Positions 32,472-42,406 of a stretch of 44,786 bases of DNA are shown here, one piece after another (the first letter of the stretch is position 1; every line of letters begins with the position of its first letter). The stretch is taken from NCBI GenBank assembly GCA_945862285.1, contig CAMAYN010000007.1, forward strand, positions 1 through 44,786. The letters run 5' to 3'. A program made the position numbers and the translations under genes. Under the pieces are notes generated by a model. It did no database searches, was not told where the DNA came from, and saw only the letters and a program-made list of their open reading frames with translations. This DNA is from Akkermansia muciniphila. Its GTDB lineage: Bacteria > Verrucomicrobiota > Verrucomicrobiia > Verrucomicrobiales > Akkermansiaceae.

Positions 32472-35411
32472 ATGCGCCATTTTTTACCTTTCTCTCTTTT
32501 GCCATTAACCATTTTACGTTCCGCCGCACTTCTCACCAGTTCCTTGGCATGCCTCTCCGCTCAAGAGATCAAAACACCTACGATCGAGCTTGGTGCACCG
32601 TTTTGCGACAATGCCATCCTCCAACGCGAAATGGATTTGCCCGTCTGGGGCTGGAGCAAGCCAGGAACGACGGTAACCGTTTCTTTTTCAGGACAAAAAG
32701 AATCTGCCAAAGTGGGCACTGACGGCAAGTGGCTCATCAAACTCAAACCCCTTAAAACCAATGCCCAACCCGCAGAAATGCTGGTGCAAGAGGCTGGCAA
32801 TTCCATCACTGTCAAAAACATTCTCGTCGGCGAAGTATGGATGGCATCAGGCCAATCGAATATGCAATGGCTTGCCTCTAAATGCGATGCAAAGGAAATC
32901 GTTGCTGCCTTAATAACCAATAAGCAAGCTCCGCCGATCCGCGAATTTCAGGTCACATCAGCCTGCTCGGCTCTGCATCCGATTGAGCGAGCCACTGGGC
33001 AATGGAAAGTAGATGACTACGGAAACTACAGTGCCGTGGCATTTGCCTTCGCGCACAAGCTCCATAGCGAACTCAACGTGCCCATAGGCATACTCAATTG
33101 CTCATGGAGCGAAACCTCGATCGAAGCCTGGACACCACGCCAAGGATACGCTTTAGCACAAGATGATTATGGAAAATCCATTCATCAACAATGCCTGATC
33201 ACCGATCCTCAAACACCTGAGCATAAGGAGGCGTGGAAGAATTTTCATCAAGCCATCGAGGATAAAATCACGGGAAATCAAGCAATGGTAAAAGTAGGTA
33301 TCAAACCACCAGCGATCTCGATTGCTCTTCCAGGAAATATGAAAAGCAATCGTGATGCGAATTGGATGTTTAACGGACGCATGAACCCTGTGATTCCCTT
33401 CGCCATTCGTGGTGCCATTTGGAATCAAGGCTGGGCGAATCGACAAAGCGGACTTCTTTACTACAACTGCCTGCACAACATGATTCGCGGCTGGCGCACT
33501 GTCTGGAATCGCCCAGAATTACCTGTTTACTTTCATCAATTTTACTGCCCAGGCAACGAACACACGGGCAAGCCTAGCCTCGACAGCACCGCTGAAATGC
33601 GCCTCGGAACATGGCTGGCCCGCGACATCCCGCATACGGGCATGGCTTGCCAAATCGACATTCAAGGCGCCATTCATTATGGCAACAAAACGCTTCCCGC
33701 GAAACGCCTCGCCCTTCACGCTCTCAAAAACCAATACGGCAAAAACATCGTTGCCGATAGCCCTATGCTACAATCCTACGAGGTCAAAGGTGAAAAAGTC
33801 ACCATCAATCTCGACTTTGCCGAAGGCGGATTGCTTGTCGGGCAAGCCATTGAGAAAGACCTCCTCGAATCTCCCAAGGTTCTTTCTAACAGCGAAGACA
33901 AAGTGAAGCTGTTCTACGTCGCTGGGGAAGACCGCGTGTGGCATCCTGCGAGCATGAAAATTATCGGCGAAAAAATCGAAATAAGCTCTCCCGCCGTTAA
34001 GTCTCCGCGCGGTGTCGCTTACGGATCTGAAGGCATCGGCACGCTGCCATGTATATATAACAAAGCTATGCTGCCACTCGTTCCCTTCATTTATTTCGAC
34101 AATCAATTGGTCACCAGCAAAAACTGGCCCGGCGGAAAAATCGTGATTGCTGGAGAAGAGGTCGATACTTCAACGGAGGGAAAAGCGTATGAATATCGGA
34201 AAATGCCACTTCTGAGCCAGCAATTTGATGATAACGCCGTTCTACAAGCGGGCAAGCCCGTCACCATCTGGGGCTCGACTCGTAACTTCGGCGAGTGGCA
34301 AGCAGAGCCTGAAGTAGGAGATTGCAAAATCAATTTCTCTTTCGGTGCTATCAACAAAACCATTGATGTCACTCCCACGATGGCAGAATGGCAAGTCACT
34401 CTGCCGCCAATGGAGGCCGGACCAACCGCGTACACACTGAAAGTGAGCTTTTCCATCAACGGAGAAATTGTCCATCAACGCGAGGCAAAAAACATTGTCT
34501 TCGGCGACGTGTGGTATCTTGCCTTGCCAGCAGGCACATTCACCGCTCCCGAGCTGAAGCCCTCGGGTCAAATTGTGCGCATGATTCAAAACGAATCGAA
34601 GAGGGATACAGCAAAATTGCCCAGTCGCTTTACGATCGCAACATCACGAGGGATCCGTGCAGAAAACCGCTTCGCTTCTTACTGGCGCGATGCAGAGGGC
34701 CTAGCCGCCTATTTTGGCCATAACATTGCCACGCAAACCAAGAAGCCCGTAGGCATCATCTTCATGCAGGCGAAAAGCGATATGCCATTAAAAAGCTGGA
34801 TCGGTGCCGATTTCCTCAACCGTGCACCTAGCCTGATGAACGATTACCAGACCATCGGCAGCCAGCATACGAACAACCCCTATTACATTCAAAACGTTCG
34901 CCGTTACGCCGCCGACTGGCGAAAATATTGGGCGGAATACATCCCGGCGATGATCCAGAACAAGGCCGCTCCAGACGGTGCTGTATGGGGACAATACCCA
35001 ACTCTCACACCCGAAGTCGGCGATTCTACTGCCACGGGAACCTACAATATTTACGTCGATTGCTTCTCGCCTGCCCACGTAAACGGTATCGTTTTTGTCT
35101 GTGGAAATGCCATGATCGCTGACCAGCAAGGCATGAATTTTGGCTCAGAAATGAAGGCGTTAGCAGACTGTTTCAAAGCCAATTTCGGCGGCGATGATGT
35201 TCCGTTTTTCTACACCATACCTAGTTCAACACTCGCGCCAAAAATCACCAAGCCGATTTCTATAAAAGGTGCCAGCACGGCTTTAGAAATCGCCGAATGG
35301 ACTGCGGCAAGCCCGACCAGTAAGAAAAATGATCAAGCTGAAATGACTCTTGCGTCCGATCGCATTAAGACTGTACTCGACCAAGTTTTACAAAAATCAG
35401 TGAAAAAATAA
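32472..35411 (+). CDS. Sialate O-acetylesterase-like protein with internal duplication
   Basis: The 979-residue protein has a signal peptide (cleavage near LACLSA-QE). The first half is a typical sialate O-acetylesterase: DNAILQREMDLPVWGW near residue 45, then GEVWMASGQSNMQW with nucleophile S129. The second half repeats this plan: DDNAVLQAGKPVTIWGS near residue 586, then GDVWYLALPAGTF at 678-690, in which the GQSN nucleophile motif is lost. So the protein is a tandem duplication of one active and one pseudo-esterase module. Family members remove acetyl groups from sialic acid or plant and algal glycans. It is followed by sulfatases, so sulfated acetylated glycans are the likely targets. Confidence 0.85.
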   Translation: MRHFLPFSLLPLTILRSAALLTSSLACLSAQEIKTPTIELGAPFCDNAILQREMDLPVWGWSKPGTTVTVSFSGQKESAKVGTDGKWLIKLKPLKTNAQPAEMLVQEAGNSITVKNILVGEVWMASGQSNMQWLASKCDAKEIVAALITNKQAPPIREFQVTSACSALHPIERATGQWKVDDYGNYSAVAFAFAHKLHSELNVPIGILNCSWSETSIEAWTPRQGYALAQDDYGKSIHQQCLITDPQTPEHKEAWKNFHQAIEDKITGNQAMVKVGIKPPAISIALPGNMKSNRDANWMFNGRMNPVIPFAIRGAIWNQGWANRQSGLLYYNCLHNMIRGWRTVWNRPELPVYFHQFYCPGNEHTGKPSLDSTAEMRLGTWLARDIPHTGMACQIDIQGAIHYGNKTLPAKRLALHALKNQYGKNIVADSPMLQSYEVKGEKVTINLDFAEGGLLVGQAIEKDLLESPKVLSNSEDKVKLFYVAGEDRVWHPASMKIIGEKIEISSPAVKSPRGVAYGSEGIGTLPCIYNKAMLPLVPFIYFDNQLVTSKNWPGGKIVIAGEEVDTSTEGKAYEYRKMPLLSQQFDDNAVLQAGKPVTIWGSTRNFGEWQAEPEVGDCKINFSFGAINKTIDVTPTMAEWQVTLPPMEAGPTAYTLKVSFSINGEIVHQREAKNIVFGDVWYLALPAGTFTAPELKPSGQIVRMIQNESKRDTAKLPSRFTIATSRGIRAENRFASYWRDAEGLAAYFGHNIATQTKKPVGIIFMQAKSDMPLKSWIGADFLNRAPSLMNDYQTIGSQHTNNPYYIQNVRRYAADWRKYWAEYIPAMIQNKAAPDGAVWGQYPTLTPEVGDSTATGTYNIYVDCFSPAHVNGIVFVCGNAMIADQQGMNFGSEMKALADCFKANFGGDDVPFFYTIPSSTLAPKITKPISIKGASTALEIAEWTAASPTSKKNDQAEMTLASDRIKTVLDQVLQKSVKK

Positions 35412-35488
35412 CGATTGAAACCACGAGTCGAAATCGCGTAGTTCCATCTAACGCATAGCCCGTCATCACAAAACCCAAAAAACCGAAC

Positions 35489-36868
35489 ATGAAGTATCTG
35501 ACATTCTTTTTCTATGCCGTCCTCGCGCTGTCTAAAACAGCCATTGGCGCACCGAATTTCATTTTTATACTATCCGATGACCTCGCCCAGGGGGATTGTG
35601 GATCTTACGGTCAAAAGCTGATCAAGACTCCAAATCTTGATCGCATGGCGCGTGAAGGCACTCGCTACGAGCAGGCTTATTCCGGCACCAGCGTTTGTGC
35701 CCCAAGCCGCACTTCACTGATGACGGGACTGCACATGGGGCATTCGCCGATACGCGGAAATCGGCAGGCGCAGCCAAATCAGGAGGGACAAAAACCTTTG
35801 CCCGATGGCACATTTACCGTCGCAAAACTTCTTAAAAGTGCAGGCTACTCGACCGCAGTGACAGGGAAATGGGGCATGGGAATGTTCGATACCTCTGGTA
35901 GTCCACTCAACGTCGGCTTCGACCGATTCTTTGGCTACAATTGCCAAGCCCACGCCCATAGTTATTTCCCCACTCACCTCTACGATGACGCAAAACGCAT
36001 CGACCTCCCAGGGAATGACGGCAACAAATCGATCAATGGCAAGGGCGAAGTCTATGCACAAAATCTGATCGCGGATGAAACACTCAAATGGGTGCGCGAG
36101 CATAAGGAAAAGCCGTTCTTCCTGTTCTATGCGATCACATTACCCCATGACATTCATCAAATTGACAATCAGGGAATTTACAAAAATCAACCATGGACGG
36201 ATCAACAGAAAAATTACGCTGCGATGGTCACACGGCTCGATAGCGATGTCGGGCGCTTGCTCGATTTGCTTGTGGAACTCGGGATCGACAAAAATACGCT
36301 CGTCATGTTTGCAGGGGATAATGGATCGTCCTTTTCTTCAGAATCACCAGTTGGTAAACTCTTTGATCAGACCATGGGCGGCAAACTGCGCGGCTTTAAA
36401 CGATCGATGTACGAAGGTGCCCTACGCCAAGCCTCCTTCGCATGGTGGCCTGGTACGGTGCCCGCAGGTCGTGTGACCGATGAACCTTGGGCGTTCTGGG
36501 ATTTTCTGCCTACAGTGGCGGAACTTAGCGGAGCAAAAATTCCCGCATCGGTGAAAAGCGATGGACTCACGCTGGCTTCATTTCTCAAAGGTGGCTCGGC
36601 ACCGAAGCGCGATTATTTTTACTGGGAACTTCACGAAGGTACTCCGATTCAAGCCGCACGATGGGATGACTGGAAAGCTGTCCGCAACGGGATTTCAAAA
36701 CCGATCGAGCTCTACAATTTGAAAACGGATCAAAGCGAAGCAAAAGACATCGCTAAAGAAAATCCCGAACTCGTCAGCAAAGCTGCCGCGATATTCAAAT
36801 CTGCGCGAGTCGATGATCCCGCTTGGCCGCTTACCGAAAAGAATAGCAAAAAAGTCAAAAAGAAGTAA
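35489..36868 (+). CDS. Secreted sulfatase (first)
   Basis: The 459-residue protein has a signal peptide (residues 1-20), then [18 protein letters not shown] with metal-binding Asp residues. The formylglycine site is [11 protein letters not shown], with C70 the residue to be oxidised. TGKWGMG follows, and FAGDNGSS supplies further metal ligands. It belongs to the arylsulfatase A-like family; the maturing enzyme must be encoded elsewhere. It removes sulfate esters from sugars outside the cytoplasm. It starts 77 bases after the esterase-like gene and ends 36 bases before a second sulfatase. The C-terminus ends in a Lys-rich tail (NSKKVKKK). Confidence 0.93.
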   Translation: MKYLTFFFYAVLALSKTAIGAPNFIFILSDDLAQGDCGSYGQKLIKTPNLDRMAREGTRYEQAYSGTSVCAPSRTSLMTGLHMGHSPIRGNRQAQPNQEGQKPLPDGTFTVAKLLKSAGYSTAVTGKWGMGMFDTSGSPLNVGFDRFFGYNCQAHAHSYFPTHLYDDAKRIDLPGNDGNKSINGKGEVYAQNLIADETLKWVREHKEKPFFLFYAITLPHDIHQIDNQGIYKNQPWTDQQKNYAAMVTRLDSDVGRLLDLLVELGIDKNTLVMFAGDNGSSFSSESPVGKLFDQTMGGKLRGFKRSMYEGALRQASFAWWPGTVPAGRVTDEPWAFWDFLPTVAELSGAKIPASVKSDGLTLASFLKGGSAPKRDYFYWELHEGTPIQAARWDDWKAVRNGISKPIELYNLKTDQSEAKDIAKENPELVSKAAAIFKSARVDDPAWPLTEKNSKKVKKK

Positions 36869-36904
36869 CGCCTTTCACTCGCATATCAGGCTCTACCCAC
36901 TTCC

Positions 36905-38323
36905 ATGAAAGCCCTATTTTTTCTGCTGTTTTTTCATTCCTATCTGATCGCCGCCGTAGCAAAGCCGAACGTGGTTTTTTTACTCGTGGATGACCTCGGA
37001 TGGGCCGACTTCGGTTGCTATGGTGCCAAGTTTTATGAAACGCCAAATATCGACAAGCTCGCCGCCCAAGGGATGCGTTTTACCCATGCCTATTCCGCCT
37101 GCACTGTTTGTTCGCCAAGTCGCGCGGCGATTTTGACTGGTTGCTATCCCGCGCGGATTCACCTTACCGACTGGATTGCTGGCCATAAAAAACCGCAGGC
37201 ACGGCTCAAGATTCCAGACTGGAAAATGAAAATCGACCACGAACGAATCCTTCTTCCCGAGGCGCTCAAGGAAGGGGGATATGCAACGGGCTTTTTCGGC
37301 AAATGGCATCTCATGCCCGATGGCGCGGCTGATTTCAGCAAGCATTATCCCACCGATCACGGCTTCGACTGCAACATCGGTGGCAGAGAATGGGGACAAC
37401 CCAAAGGACCCGGGAAATACTTTGCACCATTTGGTATGCCGAATCTAAATGGCAAACCAGGGGAGTTTTTGACCGATGCGCTTACCGATCAAGCATTGGC
37501 ATTCATGGAGAAACATGCGCCCTCGACGCCGTTTTTCTTGTACCTTTCCTACTACACCCTGCACTCTCCACTCATGGCACCTGCTGACTTAGAAGCGAAA
37601 TATCGCAAAAAAGCTCAAGGGTTCGATAATCGAAAAAAGGAACTTCTGAATCCTCAGCGAGCTGGAATGGTGGAATGTCTCGACCGCAGTGTAGGCCGGA
37701 TTCGCGCCAAACTCGATGAATTGGGACTAACCGAAAATACCATCATCATTCTAACAGGCGACAACGGCGGTGACCATCAAGAAGTCACTGGCGGACTGAG
37801 CCAGTTCAAAGGCTTCTCCCATGAAGGTGGCGTACGCGTGCCGTTGATTGCCCAGTGGTCGGGAAAAATTCCTACTGCTACAATTTGCGAAAAGCCCGTT
37901 ATCGGCACCGATTTCTATCCGACGATTTTAGATCTAACGGGTCTGCCAGCACGACCCGAACAACACGCCGATGGTCTCAGCATTTCTTCATTGCTCAGAA
38001 ATCCATCGGCAAGTCTATCCCGAGAAGCAATCTACTGGCACTATCCCCATTACCACCGCACCAATCCCTACGGCGCGATCCGCAAGGGAGATTGGAAGTT
38101 GATCGAATTTTTCGAGGATGGCAGCACAGAACTTTATGACCTCAAAGCCGATCCTTTTGAAAAAAACAACCTCGCCAAGGCAGAGCCAGAACGTGCCGAG
38201 TCGATGCGATCCGATCTTGTCGCTTGGAGAAAATCCGTGGCAGCACAAATGCCGACACCGAATCCGAACTACCAGCCTGTTGACAAATCGGGAAACAAGA
38301 AAAAGAAGAAATCTCGTGAGTGA
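36905..38323 (+). CDS. Secreted sulfatase (second)
   Basis: The 472-residue protein has a signal peptide (residues 1-18) and the motifs VDDLGWADFGCYG, CSPSRAAILTG with formylglycine Cys C69, FFGKWHL, and LTGDNGGDHQ. It is a different paralogue from the preceding sulfatase, sharing the fold but not close identity. The C-terminus has a Lys-rich tail (GNKKKKKSRE). It lies 36 bases after the first sulfatase, so the two are probably co-transcribed. The pair would remove sulfate groups at different positions of the same glycan; that specificity is inference. Confidence 0.93.
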   Translation: MKALFFLLFFHSYLIAAVAKPNVVFLLVDDLGWADFGCYGAKFYETPNIDKLAAQGMRFTHAYSACTVCSPSRAAILTGCYPARIHLTDWIAGHKKPQARLKIPDWKMKIDHERILLPEALKEGGYATGFFGKWHLMPDGAADFSKHYPTDHGFDCNIGGREWGQPKGPGKYFAPFGMPNLNGKPGEFLTDALTDQALAFMEKHAPSTPFFLYLSYYTLHSPLMAPADLEAKYRKKAQGFDNRKKELLNPQRAGMVECLDRSVGRIRAKLDELGLTENTIIILTGDNGGDHQEVTGGLSQFKGFSHEGGVRVPLIAQWSGKIPTATICEKPVIGTDFYPTILDLTGLPARPEQHADGLSISSLLRNPSASLSREAIYWHYPHYHRTNPYGAIRKGDWKLIEFFEDGSTELYDLKADPFEKNNLAKAEPERAESMRSDLVAWRKSVAAQMPTPNPNYQPVDKSGNKKKKKSRE

Positions 38324-38416
38324 AGTTTCTTAGAGTCGAGCATGAAATCTAGCATTTATGAACCCCATGTTTCTATCGTGTGATGAAATTTTAAGCATCT
38401 AACAAAGTATTTTTCT

Positions 38417-40084
38417 ATGATGACTCGTTATATCTCACACAAAATTCCAGCAACTTTCCTTTCTGCGGTATTTGCTCTATCGACAGCAAATCGATCTTAC
38501 GCGAAAGAACAACACGAAGCGGACATCGTGGTTTATGGCGGCACATCGGGCGGGATCATTGCCGCGATCCAAGCCGCTAAATCGAATCGTTCTGTCGTTC
38601 TCGTGTCCCCAACGACCCACCTTGGCGGGCTGACCACCAGTGGACTTGGCTGGACGGATCTAGGCAGCGATGCGATTCTCGGCGGACTCAGTCGGGACTT
38701 TTATACACGATTATTTCACTACTATGAAAAGCCCGATTCATGGAAATGGGAAGATCGGAAAAAATTCGGCAATAGCGGACAAGGCGTGCCTGCGCTCAAC
38801 GCCAAAACCCAACTTGCATCGGTATTTGAACCATCTGCGGCGAGCTTTCTCTTTGATCAAATGCTTAAAGAGCACTCCATCAAGGTCGTCACCGCGCGCT
38901 TAGATCTGAAAAGTGGCGTTGTAATGAACGGGAAAAAAATCCACATGATCCGCGCGGAAGACGGTAGCGAATTTGCGGGGAAAATGTTTATCGATGCGAG
39001 TTATGAAGGCGATTTACTTCCTGGTGCCGGCGTGAGTTTTACCGTTGGTCGTGAGTCAAATGCGACATTCGGCGAAAGTCTCAATGGCATTCAAGCGCGC
39101 CACGCCGTGAAGAATCAACTGCCAGATGGCATCGATCCCTACATCATACCAGGCAACCCTTCCAGCGGTCTCTTACCAGGTGTGAACCCAAGCTCTGGCG
39201 GCAATGACGGCGAGGCAGATCATCGATTACAAGCGTTTTGCTATCGAATGTGCCTGACGGATGTTGCAGAAAATCGCGTCTCCATTGCCAAACCAGAGGG
39301 TTACCAGGAAGCAGACTATGAATTACTCTTCCGCGCAATTGAAGCCGGACAGCAGAAACACTTTACTAAGTTTAGTCTCTTACAAAACCGCAAAACTGAC
39401 TCAAATAACACCGGTGGAATTTCCAACGACATGATTGGGGCTAACTACGGCAAGGACTGGGATTGGACGACGCTCAACCACGATCAACGCAATGCTCTGG
39501 CAAAAAAGCACGAAGATTGGCAGCGTGGCCTAATGTGGACTTTGCAAAATCATCCAAGAGTTCCAGAAAAGATCCGCAAGGAATATGCCAAATGGGGCTT
39601 GCCGAAGGACGAATTCTTGAACAACCACCACTGGCCGCCACAACTTTACATTCGCGAAGGACGGCGGATGGTTTCTGATTTAGTCATGACGGAACACCAT
39701 TGTCAGCGCAAGCAACCGGTAGCCGATTCTGTCGCGCTCGCCTCCTACACTATGGATTCACATCATGTTCAGCGATTTGTGAAAGCTGGCAAAATCAAGA
39801 ATGAGGGCGACGTACAGGTACAAATTCCTGGCCCGTATCCGATCTCTTATCGAGCGATTATTCCGAAGAAGGGCGAATGCGAAAACCTCTTCGTTCCGTG
39901 GAGTCTTTCCGCCAGTCATATTGCCTTCGGCTCCATCCGCATGGAACCTGTATTTATGATCCTTGCTCAAAGTTCCGCCACGGCGGCGGACTTAGCGATT
40001 ACTCACGGGATCTCTGTGCAGAATGTCTCCTACGAGGAACTCGCGAAACGACTCATCAAAGACGGACAACGTCTTGCGCTTTAG
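38417..40084 (+). CDS. Secreted FAD-dependent oxidoreductase
   Basis: The 555-residue protein has a signal-peptide-like start (KIPATFLSAVFALSTANRSY, then AKEQ). A dinucleotide-binding fold follows: ADIVVYGGTSGGIIAAIQAA, then THLGGLTTSGLGWTDLG. DASYEGDLLPGAGVSFTVGR and a C-terminal FAD-closing segment complete the pattern of the FAD_oxidored family common in Planctomycetes and Verrucomicrobia. These enzymes are often near sulfatase and glycoside-hydrolase genes, but no substrate is proven. It is the fourth gene of the plus-strand block after the esterase-like protein and two sulfatases. Confidence 0.85.
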   Translation: MMTRYISHKIPATFLSAVFALSTANRSYAKEQHEADIVVYGGTSGGIIAAIQAAKSNRSVVLVSPTTHLGGLTTSGLGWTDLGSDAILGGLSRDFYTRLFHYYEKPDSWKWEDRKKFGNSGQGVPALNAKTQLASVFEPSAASFLFDQMLKEHSIKVVTARLDLKSGVVMNGKKIHMIRAEDGSEFAGKMFIDASYEGDLLPGAGVSFTVGRESNATFGESLNGIQARHAVKNQLPDGIDPYIIPGNPSSGLLPGVNPSSGGNDGEADHRLQAFCYRMCLTDVAENRVSIAKPEGYQEADYELLFRAIEAGQQKHFTKFSLLQNRKTDSNNTGGISNDMIGANYGKDWDWTTLNHDQRNALAKKHEDWQRGLMWTLQNHPRVPEKIRKEYAKWGLPKDEFLNNHHWPPQLYIREGRRMVSDLVMTEHHCQRKQPVADSVALASYTMDSHHVQRFVKAGKIKNEGDVQVQIPGPYPISYRAIIPKKGECENLFVPWSLSASHIAFGSIRMEPVFMILAQSSATAADLAITHGISVQNVSYEELAKRLIKDGQRLAL

Positions 40085-40243
40085 AAAAATTTCCCTTCAA
40101 GAATGGGCATACAGTCCGTAATTTGAGCAAATCATCGCTCTTTCCTAGTAGGCAGCAAGCTGTTCCCGAACTTGTCGTTGTTGCATGGCAAGAAAAGTGG
40201 TTGACGGATCATCGCCACGGTTTATCCATTGCCAATACCCATT

Positions 40244-41560
40244 ATGGAATTCCAATGCCCACACTGCCAGCTTAGCATGACCTCTGAAGACGAACATGCT
40301 GGAAAAATCGTCTCATGCCCGGGATGCAATGGTAAATTTCAAATCCCACCTTTACCCGCTGCGCCGGTAAGCCAAATCAGCGGCAACAAGACCTCTTCAT
40401 CTGCTGCTCCAGCACAACGCGGCGGCTGGCATGAGGAAGACCATGCCAATGTCGGCTTTTTTTCAAGCCTTTCCTTTGGTGTCGTCATTAGTGCCCTATT
40501 TTTTGTCTCCATGATTCCTGTGCTCTCACCAGATGAGAAAAAACCCATGCTTGGTGATATTTTCCTACGCCGCGGCTGGGTCAATTATGCCGAAGTCTTT
40601 CTCTTTATTTGGGGCATGGTCATCCTTGTGATGAAATGGAAAAAGACCACACGCCAGCGGCGAGCTATGCTTCTCGACATCGTTCCCGCTAAACTCGGAA
40701 GCGAAATCAACTCGGAAACCGTCGGCGGCTTTATCGAGCACATCTATAAACTCCCCAATCGACTGCGCGATAGCCTCATGGTGAACCGAATCCGCAAAGG
40801 CATGGAGCTTTTTGAAAAACGCAACAACAATGGCGAGGTAGGCACCTTTCTGAACTCGCAGTCGGACATTGATGCCAATCGCATCTCCGGTTCTTACACT
40901 CTCTTAAAAGTCTTCCTGTGGGCCATTCCAATCCTCGGATTCATCGGCACGGTGCAGGGTTTGTCGGTCGCGGTCAGTTCGCTGTCTGCTGGCTCCACCG
41001 ATCCAGAGGCTCTTAAGTCATCGATCAATAACCTCACCGGCGGACTTGGTGTGGCATTCGATACGACTCTCCTCGGACTGATCCTTTCCATGATCATGTC
41101 ATTCCCCATGGCCGTGATGCAAAAGGAAGAAGAAGAAATGCTCACTGAAATTGATGCCTTCTGCACGGAGAAGCTCTTGCCAAAACTAAACGACTCTCAA
41201 AACTCGACAAATGACTTACTACTATCGCAAGCGGAAAATATTCCAGCTTTTGCTGCATCTTTGTCACGTGCCCACGAGCAGTTTCTTGTAAAATTACAGG
41301 ACGCATCGACTCTTTTACGCGACGCGGGAGAAACGTTGAAGACACGTCTCGACGCACATCAGACAAGAGTCGAAGGCACATTTCAGCATGCGATAGATAA
41401 ACTCACTTCACAAACATGTGATTCCTTTCAAGAGTCAACCAAGCAACTCAATCAATATTTTGCTTCACTCAACAAAGGCGTTGAATCTCTTAACGAAACA
41501 CTGAAACAACTGGGGGGAGAAACCATTACTATCAAGAAAAAAGGCCTATTCTCTCGATAG
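40244..41560 (+). CDS. Zinc-ribbon-fused ExbB/TolQ/MotA-like channel protein
   Basis: The 438-residue protein has an N-terminal zinc ribbon (C5-x2-C8 and C25-x2-C28), then hydrophobic helices at about 72-94, 113-130, 220-247 and 270-290. The last two carry the MotA/TolQ/ExbB core: PILGFIGTVQGL at 229-240 and AFDTTLLGL at 271-279, with Thr residues that line the proton path in the family. A helical, coiled-coil-like C-terminal part follows (about 330-430). It would form the proton-channel subunit of a stator-type complex. I chose ATG 40244 (MEFQCPHC). It heads a three-gene operon with two one-pass partner proteins. Confidence 0.88.
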   Translation: MEFQCPHCQLSMTSEDEHAGKIVSCPGCNGKFQIPPLPAAPVSQISGNKTSSSAAPAQRGGWHEEDHANVGFFSSLSFGVVISALFFVSMIPVLSPDEKKPMLGDIFLRRGWVNYAEVFLFIWGMVILVMKWKKTTRQRRAMLLDIVPAKLGSEINSETVGGFIEHIYKLPNRLRDSLMVNRIRKGMELFEKRNNNGEVGTFLNSQSDIDANRISGSYTLLKVFLWAIPILGFIGTVQGLSVAVSSLSAGSTDPEALKSSINNLTGGLGVAFDTTLLGLILSMIMSFPMAVMQKEEEEMLTEIDAFCTEKLLPKLNDSQNSTNDLLLSQAENIPAFAASLSRAHEQFLVKLQDASTLLRDAGETLKTRLDAHQTRVEGTFQHAIDKLTSQTCDSFQESTKQLNQYFASLNKGVESLNETLKQLGGETITIKKKGLFSR

Positions 41561-41581
41561 TCCACTTCTTCATCATTGTCC

Positions 41582-42400
41582 ATGTCGCGTCGCAATTCCA
41601 GTGCAGCCGGAACCGGAGTATCGCTCTTCCCTTTCTTGAGCATCCTCGCATGCTTAATCGGCGTTCTCACGATGATGATTAAGATCATTACCGATGTAAA
41701 AGCACAGGAAACCCAAGGGCGCGATGAAGAAGAACTGGCACGCGCAAGGCAATTCCAACAAATCCAAGGGGAAATCAAAAGCCAACAAAAGGAATTGGAA
41801 AAAATCAATGCCGTCCTCAAAGAACGCAACGCTGCACTCGTGGATCTGAGCGAACTGGAAAACAAACGGATCATCCTACGTAAAAAACTCGACGATACCA
41901 AATCCAAACCTCAACAATCCGATGAAGCATTGCAGAAGTTGCTGGAGCAGATGATCGATCAAATTGCCGCGTTAAAAAGCGAACGACCGACCCTCGAAAA
42001 AGAACTCGCTGCGCTCAAGGAAGAGTTAGCTCGGCGTAAAATCAAGCCCGATAGCAAACCTCAACCCGTGCGTATCAACCCCACTGGTTCAGGAATCTAT
42101 AGCAACACGGATGTTCTCTTTGTCGATTGCAATGCGAATGGCGTGGTCATCCTTGGCAAAAATGGAGTGAAGACAACCGTTTCCGCCGCTACGATCGATA
42201 CCGATGGCAGTCTCGCTGCGGCATTTAACAAAACAAAATCATCTCGCGAACACCTCGTGCTATTTTTTATCCGCAATGATGGCAATAGCAGCTATTATAA
42301 GGCCGCTGTAGTCGCGGAAACCAAATACCAACTGCGCACAGGAAAATTACCCATCCCCACCCAGGGAGAGATCGATCTCTCACTATTCCTCAAACGTTGA
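41582..42400 (+). CDS. One-pass coiled-coil protein, ExbD-like without the membrane Asp
   Basis: The 272-residue protein has one N-terminal membrane helix, SLFPFLSILACLIGVLTMMI (residues 14-33). A coiled coil of about 100 residues follows, rich in Lys, Glu and Gln. A C-terminal domain, starting near residue 165, contains SNTDVLFVDCNANGVVIL and HLVLFFIRNDGNSSYYKA. The layout matches ExbD, TolR and MotB. At the position where those proteins have a proton-binding Asp in the helix, this one has Ser20. The start is the ATG at 41582; a TTG six bases earlier is possible. It lies between the ExbB-like gene and a second one-pass protein, with gaps of 21 and 6 bases. Confidence 0.7.
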   Translation: MSRRNSSAAGTGVSLFPFLSILACLIGVLTMMIKIITDVKAQETQGRDEEELARARQFQQIQGEIKSQQKELEKINAVLKERNAALVDLSELENKRIILRKKLDDTKSKPQQSDEALQKLLEQMIDQIAALKSERPTLEKELAALKEELARRKIKPDSKPQPVRINPTGSGIYSNTDVLFVDCNANGVVILGKNGVKTTVSAATIDTDGSLAAAFNKTKSSREHLVLFFIRNDGNSSYYKAAVVAETKYQLRTGKLPIPTQGEIDLSLFLKR

Positions 42401-42406
42401 TCAATC

